This document shows, in pieces, positions 1 through 8,322 of a stretch of DNA of 33,390 nucleotides (position 1 is its first letter; every line of letters begins with the position of its first letter). The stretch spans positions 1 through 33,390 of the forward strand of contig NZ_CAACVB010000070.1 of assembly GCF_900659635.1 (NCBI RefSeq). Direction: 5' to 3'. A model generated the notes under the pieces. That model ran no database searches. It saw only the letters and a list, made by a program, of their open reading frames with translations, and was not told where the DNA came from. The translations under genes were made by a program, and so were the position numbers. This stretch comes from Actinomadura roseirufa (lineage in GTDB: Bacteria; Actinomycetota; Actinomycetes; Streptosporangiales; Streptosporangiaceae).

Positions 1-110
1 AACTTGCGGGCGTCCATGCCGAGCATCCCGGCGAGCGGGTTGAGGAACGTCCGCACGATCGGGATGAACCGGGCCAGCACCACCGCGCGGGCCGGGCCGC
101 CCGGTTCGGC
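1..110 (-). pseudogene. DedA-family membrane protein fragment, 5' end missing
   Basis: Read on the minus strand, the first ~100 bases encode VVLARFIPIVRTF, then NPLAG and MLGMDARKF. This matches the conserved arginine/proline-rich region of DedA-family undecaprenyl-phosphate or lipid transporters (pattern RFxPxVRTFxxPxAG). The downstream C-terminal part lies outside the window. Upstream of about position 100 the frame stays open, but the residues (GEVDAHPQPSQAEPGG) no longer resemble DedA, no DedA N-terminal helices are visible, and the sequence enters the start of the plus-strand STAS gene. The gene therefore looks truncated or frameshifted at its 5' end. A misassembly at this edge is the main alternative. 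Only about 35 residues are visible, so confidence is modest. Confidence 0.4.
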
Positions 111-125
111 CTGCGAGGGCTGCGG

Positions 126-650
126 GTGTGCGTCGACCTCACCGACGCGCCGCGCGCCGCGCCCCCGGCGGGCCCGGGAGACGGCGAGTGCCTTCTCGCC
201 GCGGTGTGCGGAGTCCAGGCCCGCCCGCCCGCGCTGATCTGCCACAGCGACCGCACCCGCGCCTCCGCCGACCGCCTGCGCGCCCAGCGCGCCGGGCACG
301 CGCTGGTGCTGGAGGCGGGCGAGGCCCCCTGGCACGGCCCGCTGCTGCTGGTCGGCCCGATGGACGACCCCGCGGGCGTGCGCCTGAGCGGCGAGGCCGA
401 CCGCTCGAACCTGGACCGGCTCGCGGCCGCGCTGCGGGACGCCCCCCGCGACGGTCGCGACCTCCACCTGAACATGCGGGGCCTGCGGCACCTCGACGTG
501 GAGGCGGCGCGGCTGCTGGCCCGCACCGCCGGGGCGATGCCGGCCGGGGGCCGGCTCGTCCTGCACTCGCCCGGCCCGGTCGTCCGCGCGATCCTGCGCG
601 CCTTCGCGTGGGACGGCGATCTCGTGATGAAGGAGGGGGACCGGGGGTGA
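126..650 (+). CDS. STAS-domain protein (anti-anti-sigma type)
   Basis: This 174-residue protein has an STAS-like C-terminal half, roughly residues 80-170, with a beta-rich GVRLSGEADRSN segment, then DLHLNMRGLRHLD and a helix. That is the layout of SpoIIAA/RsbV-type anti-sigma antagonists. The N-terminal half is less typical and may be a degenerate MEDS-like region. The GTG start is chosen because GAGGG lies six bases upstream; the frame remains open further upstream but that stretch antisenses the DedA-like fragment. The stop overlaps the start of the next gene (GTGA), so the two are translationally coupled. Family knowledge suggests a role in sigma-factor partner switching. The partner sigma factor is not in the window. 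Confidence 0.7.
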   Translation: MCVDLTDAPRAAPPAGPGDGECLLAAVCGVQARPPALICHSDRTRASADRLRAQRAGHALVLEAGEAPWHGPLLLVGPMDDPAGVRLSGEADRSNLDRLAAALRDAPRDGRDLHLNMRGLRHLDVEAARLLARTAGAMPAGGRLVLHSPGPVVRAILRAFAWDGDLVMKEGDRG

Positions 651-1639
651 AGGGGGCCGAGTTCGTTCACCAGGGCTGCGTCTACACCGGCGACGACGAG
701 TTCCTGGGCATGGCGGTGCCGTTCATCGCCGAGGGGCTCCGGCGGGAGGAACCGGTCCTGGTCACCACGACGCCCGCCAACCTCGGTCTCGTGCAGGCCG
801 CGCTCGGGCGGCACGCCCACAAGGTCGACTACGCGGAGACGGCGTTCTTCGGCCGCCGCCCGCCGCAGCGCGTCGCGGCGTTCACCGGCTACCGGTACCG
901 GCATCCCCGCACCGGCCGGGTGCGGATCATCGCCGAGCCGGTGTGGTCGGGTCGCTCGGCCCGCCAGGTCGAGGCGTGGGAGTGCATGGAGTCCGCGCTG
1001 AACGCCGTCCTGGCCGGCACCGGGATCCACATGATCTGCCCGTACGACGCGCGCCGGGTCGAGCCGGGCATCGTCGCCAACGCGCGGCGCACCCATCCGC
1101 ACATGGTGGACGGCACCGCGGTGGCCGCCAGCGACTCCTACACCGAGCCGCTCGCGTTCGTCCGGCACCGGTCGACCCCGCTGCCGGGCCGCCCCGACGA
1201 CGCGGTCACGCTGGCGTTCGGCGGCGACCTCGGCCGGTTGCGGCACGCCATCGTGCTGGAGACCGCGATGCTCGGGCTGCTCGGCGAGCGGCTGATGATC
1301 TTCGCGGCGGCGGTCGCCGAGATCCTCACCGGGGCCGGCTCCGCGGGGGCCACGGCGGGCGGCGCGGCCGGGGCGGTGGGCGCGCCGCCGCCGACGGTGG
1401 CGCTGTGGGCGCGGCCCGGCGAGGTCGTGTGCGACATCCGGCTGCCGGCCACCACGTCCCTCGATCCCTTCATCGGGCTCCACCCGCCCACCCTCGACCC
1501 GAGGCCCGGAGACGGGTTCTGGCTCGCCCGGCAGATCTGCGACCACCTCGACGTCCGCTCCGGACCGGACGGGACGACCGTTCGGCTGCACGCCCCGAAC
1601 CTGCGCGTCGCCGAGCCCGGCCAGGGCCCGCGCCCCTGA
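647..1639 (+). CDS. RsbA-like anti-sigma regulatory protein (MEDS + ATPase)
   Basis: The protein has 330 residues from a GTG that overlaps the previous stop by four bases. Residues 1-165 match the MEDS (DcmR sensory) domain: FVHQGCVYTGDDEF near the start, then GLRREEPVLV, and a central GIHMICPYDA. Residues 200-330 resemble a GHKL/HATPase_c fold of the RsbW class, with LARQICDHLDVRSG near the end in place of the usual glycine-rich lid. Proteins of this architecture are annotated as RsbA-family anti-sigma regulators in actinomycetes. Pairing with the STAS protein supports a partner-switch module. An alanine/glycine-rich insert sits near residues 225-248. Confidence 0.8.
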   Translation: MKGAEFVHQGCVYTGDDEFLGMAVPFIAEGLRREEPVLVTTTPANLGLVQAALGRHAHKVDYAETAFFGRRPPQRVAAFTGYRYRHPRTGRVRIIAEPVWSGRSARQVEAWECMESALNAVLAGTGIHMICPYDARRVEPGIVANARRTHPHMVDGTAVAASDSYTEPLAFVRHRSTPLPGRPDDAVTLAFGGDLGRLRHAIVLETAMLGLLGERLMIFAAAVAEILTGAGSAGATAGGAAGAVGAPPPTVALWARPGEVVCDIRLPATTSLDPFIGLHPPTLDPRPGDGFWLARQICDHLDVRSGPDGTTVRLHAPNLRVAEPGQGPRP

Positions 1640-1717
1640 CGGCGGCGACCGCGCGCCCCGGCCCTCGATCGCGTCCCCGCCGATGGTGGGTCCCACGGGA
1701 ATGGGTACCTCACCGGC

Positions 1718-2845
1718 ATGAGCACCAGTGAGCCCGGCCCGGAGTCTCCCGGCCCCGACCCGTCCGAGACGTCCGGCGCCGCCGCGTCGGCGGGCGCATC
1801 ACCCGGCAGGAGCACCGCGCCCCGCGGGTTCGCGGACGAGGTGCGCGACGCCGTCACGGTACGGGCCCTGCTCCTGGTCACGGGAGTCCTGCTGCTCCAG
1901 CTGGGGTTCATCCTGTCCTACATCGGGGCCTTCCACTCGCCGACGCCGCACCGCATCCCGGTCGCGGTGGTCGCGCCCCCGCGGGCGGCGGGCGCCGTCG
2001 CCGCCCGGCTGAACGGGCTGGACGGCCACCCGGTCAAGGCCCGCACCGCCGCGAGCGAGGCCCAGGCGCGGCGGTGGCTGCTCGACCGCACCGTGGACGC
2101 GGCGATCCTCATCGCGCCGAGCGGCACGAGCGACACGCTGCTGGTCGCCTCCGCCGGGGGCCCGGCGGTCTCCAGCACCGCGGCGCAGATCGCCGGCCGG
2201 CTCGAGTCGGCCGAGCACCGGCGGGTGACGGTCGCCGACATCCGCCCGCCCGCGGCGGGCGACGGCCGCGGCCTGTCCTCGTTCTACCTGGTGCTCGGCT
2301 GGATCGTGGGCGGCTACCTGGCCGCCGCGATCCTCGGCGTCGCCGGTGGGGCCCGGCCGGCGAGTCTGCGCCGCACCGTGATCAGGCTGGCCGCCCTGGC
2401 CCTGTACGCGGTGGTGTCCGGGCTCGGCGGCGCCCTCATCGCCGGGCCCGTCTTCGGGGCGCTGACCGGCCATTTCCTCGCGCTGTGGGGGATCGGCGCG
2501 CTGGTGGTGTTCGCCGCGGCGGCCGCGACCGCGGCGCTGCAGATCCTGTTCGGCATGATCGGGATCGGCGTGGCGATCCTGCTGTTCGTGGTCCTCGGCA
2601 ACCCGAGCGCGGGCGGCGCCTATCCCAAGGCGCTGCTGCCCGCGTTCTGGCGCGCCATCGGCGACTGGCTGCCGACGGGCGCGGCGACCACGGCCGTCCG
2701 CAACGTCGTCTACTTCTCCGGCCACGACACCGCGCGGGCCTGGTGGGTGCTGGGCGCCTACGCGGTCGCGGGCACCGCCGTCGCGCTCGGCGCCTCCGCC
2801 GCGCACCTGCGGCGGAGCGCGGGCGCCGCGGGCGCCCGCGCGTGA
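1718..2845 (+). CDS. DUF3533/ABC-2-type integral membrane protein
   Basis: This 375-residue protein has a disordered Ser/Pro/Ala-rich N-terminus (1-45) and one transmembrane helix at about 50-70. An extracytoplasmic domain follows at about 75-185, and five further hydrophobic helices run from about 190 to 365. The layout and the segment NPSAGGAYPKALLPAFWR followed by LPTGAATTAVRNVVYF are typical of DUF3533 / YhgE-Pip / ABC-2 permease-like proteins. No ATPase partner is adjacent. The ATG is preceded by only a weak ribosome site, so translation may be weak or leaderless. The gene ends three bases from the convergent lnt-like gene. Its function is unknown; export or envelope roles are suggested for relatives. 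Confidence 0.7.
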   Translation: MSTSEPGPESPGPDPSETSGAAASAGASPGRSTAPRGFADEVRDAVTVRALLLVTGVLLLQLGFILSYIGAFHSPTPHRIPVAVVAPPRAAGAVAARLNGLDGHPVKARTAASEAQARRWLLDRTVDAAILIAPSGTSDTLLVASAGGPAVSSTAAQIAGRLESAEHRRVTVADIRPPAAGDGRGLSSFYLVLGWIVGGYLAAAILGVAGGARPASLRRTVIRLAALALYAVVSGLGGALIAGPVFGALTGHFLALWGIGALVVFAAAAATAALQILFGMIGIGVAILLFVVLGNPSAGGAYPKALLPAFWRAIGDWLPTGAATTAVRNVVYFSGHDTARAWWVLGAYAVAGTAVALGASAAHLRRSAGAAGARA

Positions 2846-2848
2846 CCG

Positions 2849-4285
2849 TCAGCGGCGGCGCTCTGCCCGCCGCTCGCCGCCCGGCCGGCCTGGCAGTCCG
2901 GGGCGGAGTCCCCGGCCCATCGCGGCGGGGACGAGCAGGACCAGGCACAGCCACGCGAACCAGTCGCCCAGGCGGGCGTACAGGGTCGAGACGGCATGGC
3001 GGGGGAGGACGGCGGTGATCACCGTGAAGTCCGTGCGGCCGGTGGTGCGCTCGGCCAGGACCCGGCCGTAGGGGTCACTGACCACCAGGCGTCCCACGCG
3101 CGGTGCGCGCACCACGGTCAGCCCGCTCTCGACGCCGCGGGTCAGGGCTTGGCGGCTGTGAATCCAGCGGTCGCCGTCGAAGTCCCACGCGGGGGCGAAG
3201 AGCACCGCCGCCCCGTGCCGGCGGTAGTCGCGGACGAGCCCGGGATAGTCCAGGTCCTTGCAGATGATGACGCCGCGGCCGGGGGACAGGAACGAGAGCC
3301 CGGTGCCCGGCTTCAGTTCGTCCTCCAGTCCGGGGATCAGGTGGTGCTTGTCGTACAGGACGGGCGCGCCGCCTTTCGCGAGGTACCCCAGGGCGGAGTT
3401 GCGCACGACCCCGCCCCGCTCGAGGGTGACGCCGACCACGATGTCCTGGTGGCGCCGGACCGCGAGCCGCCCGAGCGGTCCGGAGAGCAGGGCGAGGGTC
3501 CGGTCGTCCGCGGCGAAGGTCTTCTCGGGCAGGACGACCGTGCCCGCCCCGCCCGTCCCGCCGATCACGGCGAGGTAGCGGCGCAGGAGGTCCCGGCCCT
3601 CGGGCGAGGCCACGTCGATCGTGTCGTTCGGGCGGTCGGTGGCCACGAGGGCGACCGTGGCCGCGGAGCCGGGGTGCGGCTGCCGCAGCCGCCACGCGCC
3701 GTAGGCCAGCGGTAGCACCAGGGCGAGCGCCCCGGCGAGCAGGATCGCGCCCCGCCGGGCACCGGCCCCCGGCGCGGCCGCGGCGGCGATCACCGCGGGG
3801 ACGCCCATGACGAGGAACGTGACGCCCCACGGGCCGGTGAGCGCGGCGGTCTGCAGTACGGGCGGCACGTCCGCCTGCGTGTAGGCCAGGCTCAGCCAGG
3901 CGCCGTGCGGCATCGCCAGCGACAGGGCGTACTCCAGCGCGACCCAGGCCGCGGGCACGGTCACCGCGGCGGTGAGCGGGAAGTCCCGCAGCAGCAGCCG
4001 CCGGAACGCCAGGGCCACGAGGCCGAAGACGAGCGCGGACCCGACGATGATGGCGGCCGCAGCGGGCGGCGGCATCTCCAGGGTGCCGAGGTAGTAGGAC
4101 CACATCCGGCTCTGCCCGGCGCACCAGGCGAGCGACGCGGCGGCGAAGGCGGCCCGCCCGCCGGCCCTCGGCGCGAGCCACAGGACGGGCAGCGGGGCGA
4201 GCCAGGTGAGCCAGGGCAGCGGGTGCAGGCCCGTGCCGAACAGCAGCAGCACGGACGACAGGAGTGTCGAGACGATCACGGTCAT
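2849..4285 (-). CDS. lnt: Apolipoprotein N-acyltransferase homologue
   Basis: The protein has 478 residues. An N-terminal membrane part has about six helices (1-200). A C-terminal carbon-nitrogen hydrolase domain (about 208-445) follows, and a final helix lies at about 448-462. The nitrilase-type triad is visible as Glu254 (VLPEKT), Lys313 (YDKHHLIPG) and Cys342 (ICKDLDYP). Lnt transfers the third acyl chain to the N-terminal cysteine of lipoproteins at the outer face of the membrane. It is a little shorter than the E. coli enzyme. The ATG has GGAGG eight bases upstream. It lies 60 bases downstream of the two-component genes on the same strand and may be co-transcribed. Actinomycetes often have several paralogues, so this may not be the housekeeping copy. 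Confidence 0.85.
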   Translation of the reverse strand: MTVIVSTLLSSVLLLFGTGLHPLPWLTWLAPLPVLWLAPRAGGRAAFAAASLAWCAGQSRMWSYYLGTLEMPPPAAAAIIVGSALVFGLVALAFRRLLLRDFPLTAAVTVPAAWVALEYALSLAMPHGAWLSLAYTQADVPPVLQTAALTGPWGVTFLVMGVPAVIAAAAAPGAGARRGAILLAGALALVLPLAYGAWRLRQPHPGSAATVALVATDRPNDTIDVASPEGRDLLRRYLAVIGGTGGAGTVVLPEKTFAADDRTLALLSGPLGRLAVRRHQDIVVGVTLERGGVVRNSALGYLAKGGAPVLYDKHHLIPGLEDELKPGTGLSFLSPGRGVIICKDLDYPGLVRDYRRHGAAVLFAPAWDFDGDRWIHSRQALTRGVESGLTVVRAPRVGRLVVSDPYGRVLAERTTGRTDFTVITAVLPRHAVSTLYARLGDWFAWLCLVLLVPAAMGRGLRPGLPGRPGGERRAERRR

Positions 4286-4345
4286 GGAGCGAGCCTCCGC
4301 CGCGCGGCCCCCGTCGCGCGTCGCCGGGACGAGGGGTTCGGCGCC

Positions 4346-5056
4346 TCACTCCCGCGGACCACCCGGCACCACGAGCCCGGACTCGTAGGCGAACACCACG
4401 GCCTGCACGCGGTCGCGCAGCCCGAGCTTGCCGAGCACGTGGCTGACATGGGTCTTGACGGTGTGCTCGGACACCACGAGCTCCGCCGCGAGCTCGGCGT
4501 TGGACAGCCCCCGGGCGAGGCGGCGCAGGATCTCCCGCTCGCGTTCGGTGAGCCCGGCCAGCCGCGCCGCGAGCCGCGGGACGACGCCGTGCCCCGGCCG
4601 CCGGACGAGGTCCTCCACCAGCCGGCGGGTCACCGCGGGCGCCAGCAGCGCCTCGCCCGAGGCGACCACCCGCACGGCGTGGGCCAGCTCGTCCCGCCGG
4701 ATGTCCTTGAGCAGGAAGCCGCCGGCGCCCGCCCGCAGCGCGTCGTAGACGTACTCGTCCAGGTCGAACATCGTCAGCACGAGGACCTTGACCGGCAGCG
4801 CCTCGCAGATCCGCCGGGTCGCCTCGATCCCGTTCAGCACCGGCATCCGCACGTCCATGACGACGACGTCGGGACGCAGCTCGTCCGCCGCGCGGACCGC
4901 GGCGGCGCCGTCGGCGGCCTCGCCGACCACGGTCATGTCGGGCTGCGCGCCGAGGATCGTGCCGAACGCGGCCCGGAACAGGTCCTGGTCGTCGGCGACG
5001 AGGATCCGCAGGCCCGCCGTACCGGGTTCCGGCCCGCCGGCCGTCACCGGGTTCAT
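4346..5056 (-). CDS. NarL/LuxR-family response regulator
   Basis: This 236-residue regulator has a receiver domain at about 17-135. Acidic residues D22/D23 (ADDQ), phospho-acceptor Asp68 (VMDVRMP), Thr95 and Lys117 (LLKDIR) are all present. The C-terminal LuxR-type helix-turn-helix (about 165-228) contains LTEREREILRRLARG and SEHTVKTHVSHVLGKL. The ATG overlaps the stop of the kinase gene in an ATGA arrangement, so it is almost certainly the cognate partner of that kinase. It would bind DNA as a dimer once phosphorylated. The target genes are unknown; the downstream lnt-like gene is a possible co-transcribed passenger. Confidence 0.9.
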   Translation of the reverse strand: MNPVTAGGPEPGTAGLRILVADDQDLFRAAFGTILGAQPDMTVVGEAADGAAAVRAADELRPDVVVMDVRMPVLNGIEATRRICEALPVKVLVLTMFDLDEYVYDALRAGAGGFLLKDIRRDELAHAVRVVASGEALLAPAVTRRLVEDLVRRPGHGVVPRLAARLAGLTEREREILRRLARGLSNAELAAELVVSEHTVKTHVSHVLGKLGLRDRVQAVVFAYESGLVVPGGPRE

Positions 5057-6138
5057 CCGGCCGGCAGCCGGGCGAGGACGGTGAACCCGTCCGGGCCGGG
5101 GCCAGCGCGCAGGGTGCCGCCGCAGGCCGCGGCGCGCTCGCGCATGCCGATCAGGCCGTGCCCCGCCCGGGCCGGGGCGTCCGCGGGCCCGCCCGGCGGC
5201 CCGCCGCCCCGCCCGTCGTCGCTGATCTCGATCTCCAGTTGCCGTCCCCAGCGCAGGCCGACGGTCACCGACCGCGGCGCGGCGTGCTTGCAGACGTTGG
5301 TCAGCGCCTCCTGCACGATCCGGTACGCCGCGACGCCGACCTCCGGCGCGACCTCGCGGGCCGTGCCCTCGACGGTCAGCGTCACCGGCAGCCCGGAGCC
5401 GCCGACGAGCTCGGGCAGGGTCGCCAGGCCCGGCTGCGCATCGTCGCGGGGGACGTCGCGGGGGACGTCGCGCAGGGCGTCCAGGAGCGAGCGGAGCTGG
5501 ACCAGCGCGCCGCGGCCGACGCCGGCGATCCGGTCGAACGCCTCGTCGGCCCGCTCCGGGCCCGCCAGCGGCGCGGCCTCGGCCTGCACGACCATGAGCC
5601 CGACCGAATGGGTGACGATGTCGTGCATGTCGCGGGCGATGCGGGCGCGTTCGCGGACCACCGCGGCGGCCCGCTCCTGCTCCAGCCGGCGCGCCCGCTC
5701 GGCGTGCTCGGCGGCCTGGGCGCGGCGGGCCTGCTCGGCCGTCCCGAGCGCGAACGCGGCGGTGAAGGCCGTGGCGAGCAGCGGGTAGACGTCGGAGTCC
5801 TCGTCGGGCACGGCGATCGACGCGTACACGGTCACCACCAGGATCGGGACCGACAGGACCCGCATCAGCGGACGGCTCAGCGCGGCGATCGTGTAGACGG
5901 ACACGAGCGGCCCCCACGGCAGGAACAGCGGCTTCTGCCACACGACGAGCGCGGTCATGGCGAGCCCGACGACCAGCCCGGTGCCGAGCGGCGCCCGCCG
6001 CCGCCACAGGATTGGGGCGGAGGCGAGGAGGGCCAGGGCCACGACCCACCACGGCCGCGCCGCCACGAGCGCGGGCACGACGGTGGCCAGGGTCACGGCC
6101 AGCGCCAGCAGGCGGTCGAGGGTCCTGGTGTCCCGCAT
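5053..6138 (-). CDS. NarL-type sensor histidine kinase
   Basis: This is a 361-residue membrane kinase. Four to five hydrophobic helices occupy about 8-135, followed by a short coiled coil. The HisKA_3 motif RARIARDMHDIVTHSVG has the phospho-acceptor His172. The HATPase domain contains VQEALTNVCKHA (N box) and DDGRGGGPPG, then GHGLIGMRERA. Starts at 6201 and 6156 are also in frame. I chose ATG 6138 because GGAG lies nine bases upstream and the others lack a clear ribosome site or overlap the upstream gene. A 12-bp unit is repeated in tandem near 5450-5473 and gives DVPRDVPRD in the protein. It is coupled to the downstream regulator. Confidence 0.87.
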   Translation of the reverse strand: MRDTRTLDRLLALAVTLATVVPALVAARPWWVVALALLASAPILWRRRAPLGTGLVVGLAMTALVVWQKPLFLPWGPLVSVYTIAALSRPLMRVLSVPILVVTVYASIAVPDEDSDVYPLLATAFTAAFALGTAEQARRAQAAEHAERARRLEQERAAAVVRERARIARDMHDIVTHSVGLMVVQAEAAPLAGPERADEAFDRIAGVGRGALVQLRSLLDALRDVPRDVPRDDAQPGLATLPELVGGSGLPVTLTVEGTAREVAPEVGVAAYRIVQEALTNVCKHAAPRSVTVGLRWGRQLEIEISDDGRGGGPPGGPADAPARAGHGLIGMRERAAACGGTLRAGPGPDGFTVLARLPAG

Positions 6139-6172
6139 CCGCCCAGTCTCCGGCATGGCGCCGCGGCCCACG

Positions 6173-7510
6173 TCACCCGTGCGAGTGAGAGCCGGTCTCA
6201 TCCCCGCGAGCGGTGCCGGGGCCGCCCGGCGCGCCGTCCGAGGGCGCGGAGAGGACGGGGAAGAGGACGGCGTGCGGCGATTCGCGCGCGGGGGCGGCCG
6301 GACGGCCGGGCGGGTCGTCCGGTGTGCGGCTCGGGAGCCGGACGGTGACGGTCAGGCCGCCGCCCGGCCGCGGCGTCGCGGCGACCGTCCCGCCGTGCGC
6401 GGTGGCGATGGCGCGGACGATGGACAGCCCGAGCCCGGAGCCCCGGTCGGAGCGGACCCGGTCGTTGCCCAGCCGGCGGAACGGCTCGAAGATCGTTTCG
6501 CTCTCGTAGGGCGGCACGACCGGCCCGGTGTTGGCGACCGTCACCTCCGCCCGGCCGTCGCGGGCGCGGGTGGCGACCCACAGCTCGCCGCCGTCGTGGT
6601 TGTGCCGGACCGCGTTCTCCACGAGGTTCTGCACGAGCCGCTCCAGCAGCACCGGGTCGCCGGTGGTGGGCGCCGGGCCGAGCCGCCGGTCCGAGGACAC
6701 CCGCCGGGCCCGCGCCTCGGGGGCGGCCTGGTCCAGGACGTGCCCCGCCACGTCGGCGAGGTCGAGCGGGCCCGCGTCCACCATGACGTTCTCGCTGCCC
6801 GCGAGCGTGAGCAGCCCGTCGATGAGCCGCTCGTGCCGCCCGTTGACCACCAGCAGCGACTCGCCGAGCCGCCGGACGTCCTCGGACGCGCCGGGGCGGC
6901 GCAGGGCGACGTCCACGAGCGTGCGGTTGATGGCGAGCGGGGTGCGCAGCTCGTGCGAGGCGTTCGCGACGAACCGGCGCTGCCCGTCGAACGAGCGGGC
7001 CAGCCGGCCGAGCATCGTGTCGAAGGTGTCGGCGAGCTCCTTGACCTCGTCGCGGGGCCCGGCGTAGCCGATCCGCTCGGTGAGGTCGTGGCCGCGCGCC
7101 ACCCGGCGGGCGGTCTCGGTGATCCTGGTGACGGGCCGCAGCGCCCGGTCGGCGAGCAGCCAGCCGAGCCCGAGCCCCGCCGCGGAGACCAGCACCAGCG
7201 CGACGGCGCCCTTGGTCAGCAGCGCCTTCATCGTCTCGTCCTGGGAGTCCTTGCGGACCTTGAAGACGATGCCCCGGAACTGCTGGTCGGTGAGCGGCTC
7301 GCCCCGCGTGAGGACGTCGGCGGGCACCTTCCGCGTCGTGAACACCTGGTCCGTGCCGGCGACCGGCCCGCCCGGCGGCCGGAGGCTCGCCGCGACCAGC
7401 AGGTAGGTCAGCCCGAGCAGCAGGAGCCCGGCGGTCAGGAACAGGCCGGTGTACAGCAGCGTCAGGCGCATCCGGATCGTCGGCCGGAACCGGTCGGCGA
7501 GGCCCGTCAT
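6173..7510 (-). CDS. OmpR-type sensor histidine kinase
   Basis: The kinase has 445 residues. A first transmembrane helix lies at about 15-42, an extracytoplasmic domain at 43-98, and a second helix at about 101-122. A HAMP domain follows to about 175, then HisKA with ANASHELRTPLA (His186). The HATPase domain has NLVENAVRHN (N box), a region ending TGPVVPPYE, and GSGLGLSIV (G2). After about residue 405 there is a Pro/Arg-rich tail without domain similarity. The ATG overlaps the stop of the regulator gene (ATGA). Together they form a classical envelope-sensing pair, and the divergent export operon is the natural target. Confidence 0.9.
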   Translation of the reverse strand: MTGLADRFRPTIRMRLTLLYTGLFLTAGLLLLGLTYLLVAASLRPPGGPVAGTDQVFTTRKVPADVLTRGEPLTDQQFRGIVFKVRKDSQDETMKALLTKGAVALVLVSAAGLGLGWLLADRALRPVTRITETARRVARGHDLTERIGYAGPRDEVKELADTFDTMLGRLARSFDGQRRFVANASHELRTPLAINRTLVDVALRRPGASEDVRRLGESLLVVNGRHERLIDGLLTLAGSENVMVDAGPLDLADVAGHVLDQAAPEARARRVSSDRRLGPAPTTGDPVLLERLVQNLVENAVRHNHDGGELWVATRARDGRAEVTVANTGPVVPPYESETIFEPFRRLGNDRVRSDRGSGLGLSIVRAIATAHGGTVAATPRPGGGLTVTVRLPSRTPDDPPGRPAAPARESPHAVLFPVLSAPSDGAPGGPGTARGDETGSHSHG

Positions 7511-8163
7511 CGGATCCGGTACCCCACGCCCGGAACGGTCTCGATGACGGCGGGCTCGCCGAGCTTGCGGCGCAGTTTCATGAGCGTCACCCGGACGGTG
7601 TTGGTGAACGGGTCGGTGTGCTCGTCCCACACCTTCTCCAGCAGCCGCTCGGCCGGCACGACCGCGCCGTCCGCGCGCAGCAGCTCGGCCAGCAGGCCGA
7701 ACTCCTTGCGCGCGAGCCGCACGTACCGGCCGTCCCGGTACACCTCCCGGTGGGCCGGGTCGAGCGTGATCCCGGCGCGCTCCAAGGTCGGCGGGGCGGC
7801 CGGGCGGGCGCGACGGCCGAGCGCGAGGATCCGCGCGACCAGCTCCTCGAACGCGAACGGCTTGGTCAGGTAGTCGTCGGCGCCGATCCGGAGCCCGTCC
7901 ACCCGCGCCGGCACGGCCGCCGCGGCGGTCAGCATCAGCACGCGGACGAGCGCGCCGGACTCCACCACCGCCCGGCAGACGTCGTCCCCGTGCACGACCG
8001 GCAGGTCCCGGTCGAGGACCAGCACGTCGTAGTCGTGCACGCCGAGCCGTTCGAGCGCGGCGTCCCCGTCGTACACCACGTCCACCGCCAGGGGCTCGTC
8101 CCGGAGCCCCTCGGCGATCGAATCGGCGAGCATCCGCTCGTCCTCGGCGATCAGTACGCGCAC
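7507..8163 (-). CDS. OmpR-family response regulator
   Basis: The regulator has 218 residues. Its receiver domain (1-115) has Glu7/Asp8, phospho-acceptor Asp51 (VLDRDLP), Thr79 and Lys101 (LTKPF). The winged-helix DNA-binding domain (about 125-216) contains LTLARKEFGLL-like residues and ends TNTVRVTLMKLRRKLG then GVGYRIR. An upstream in-frame ATG at 8232 exists, but GTG 8163 is chosen because AGGGGAC lies seven bases upstream and the protein then begins directly at the first receiver strand (VRVLIAEDER). It is the first gene of the minus-strand run. It probably binds the direct repeats at 8221-8259 and controls both divergent operons. Confidence 0.9.
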   Translation of the reverse strand: MRVLIAEDERMLADSIAEGLRDEPLAVDVVYDGDAALERLGVHDYDVLVLDRDLPVVHGDDVCRAVVESGALVRVLMLTAAAAVPARVDGLRIGADDYLTKPFAFEELVARILALGRRARPAAPPTLERAGITLDPAHREVYRDGRYVRLARKEFGLLAELLRADGAVVPAERLLEKVWDEHTDPFTNTVRVTLMKLRRKLGEPAVIETVPGVGYRIR

Positions 8164-8220
8164 GTTTGCCGTCCCCTGGCCCGACCTGTCATGTCCGCAG
8201 CCAGCTTCCGGCAAGGGGCG

Positions 8221-8259
8221 TAACGCGGGCATAACGCGAACCGGTTACGCCGGGGTTAC
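8221..8259. promoter_or_regulatory. Putative OmpR-type operator, two pairs of 11-bp-spaced repeats
   Basis: TAACGCG occurs at 8221 and again at 8232. GGTTAC occurs at 8243 and again at 8254. Both pairs have exactly one helical turn (11 bp) between copies. Read on the minus strand the second pair is GTAACC, so TAAC cores on the two strands face each other. OmpR/PhoB-family regulators bind tandem half-sites at this spacing. The site sits in the 159-bp divergent region between the OmpR-type regulator gene and the lipoprotein gene. Confidence 0.55.
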
Positions 8260-8322
8260 CGGTCGCGGGCTGAACTTGCCGTCGCTGCCGGCAACGGGCC
8301 GGCGGGACGAGGAGACCGACCG

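Noticed and set aside
5158..6348. Plus-strand open frame opposite the NarL-type kinase
   Set aside because: It is antisense to a kinase with intact HisKA_3 and HATPase motifs; the product is Arg/Gly-rich noise.
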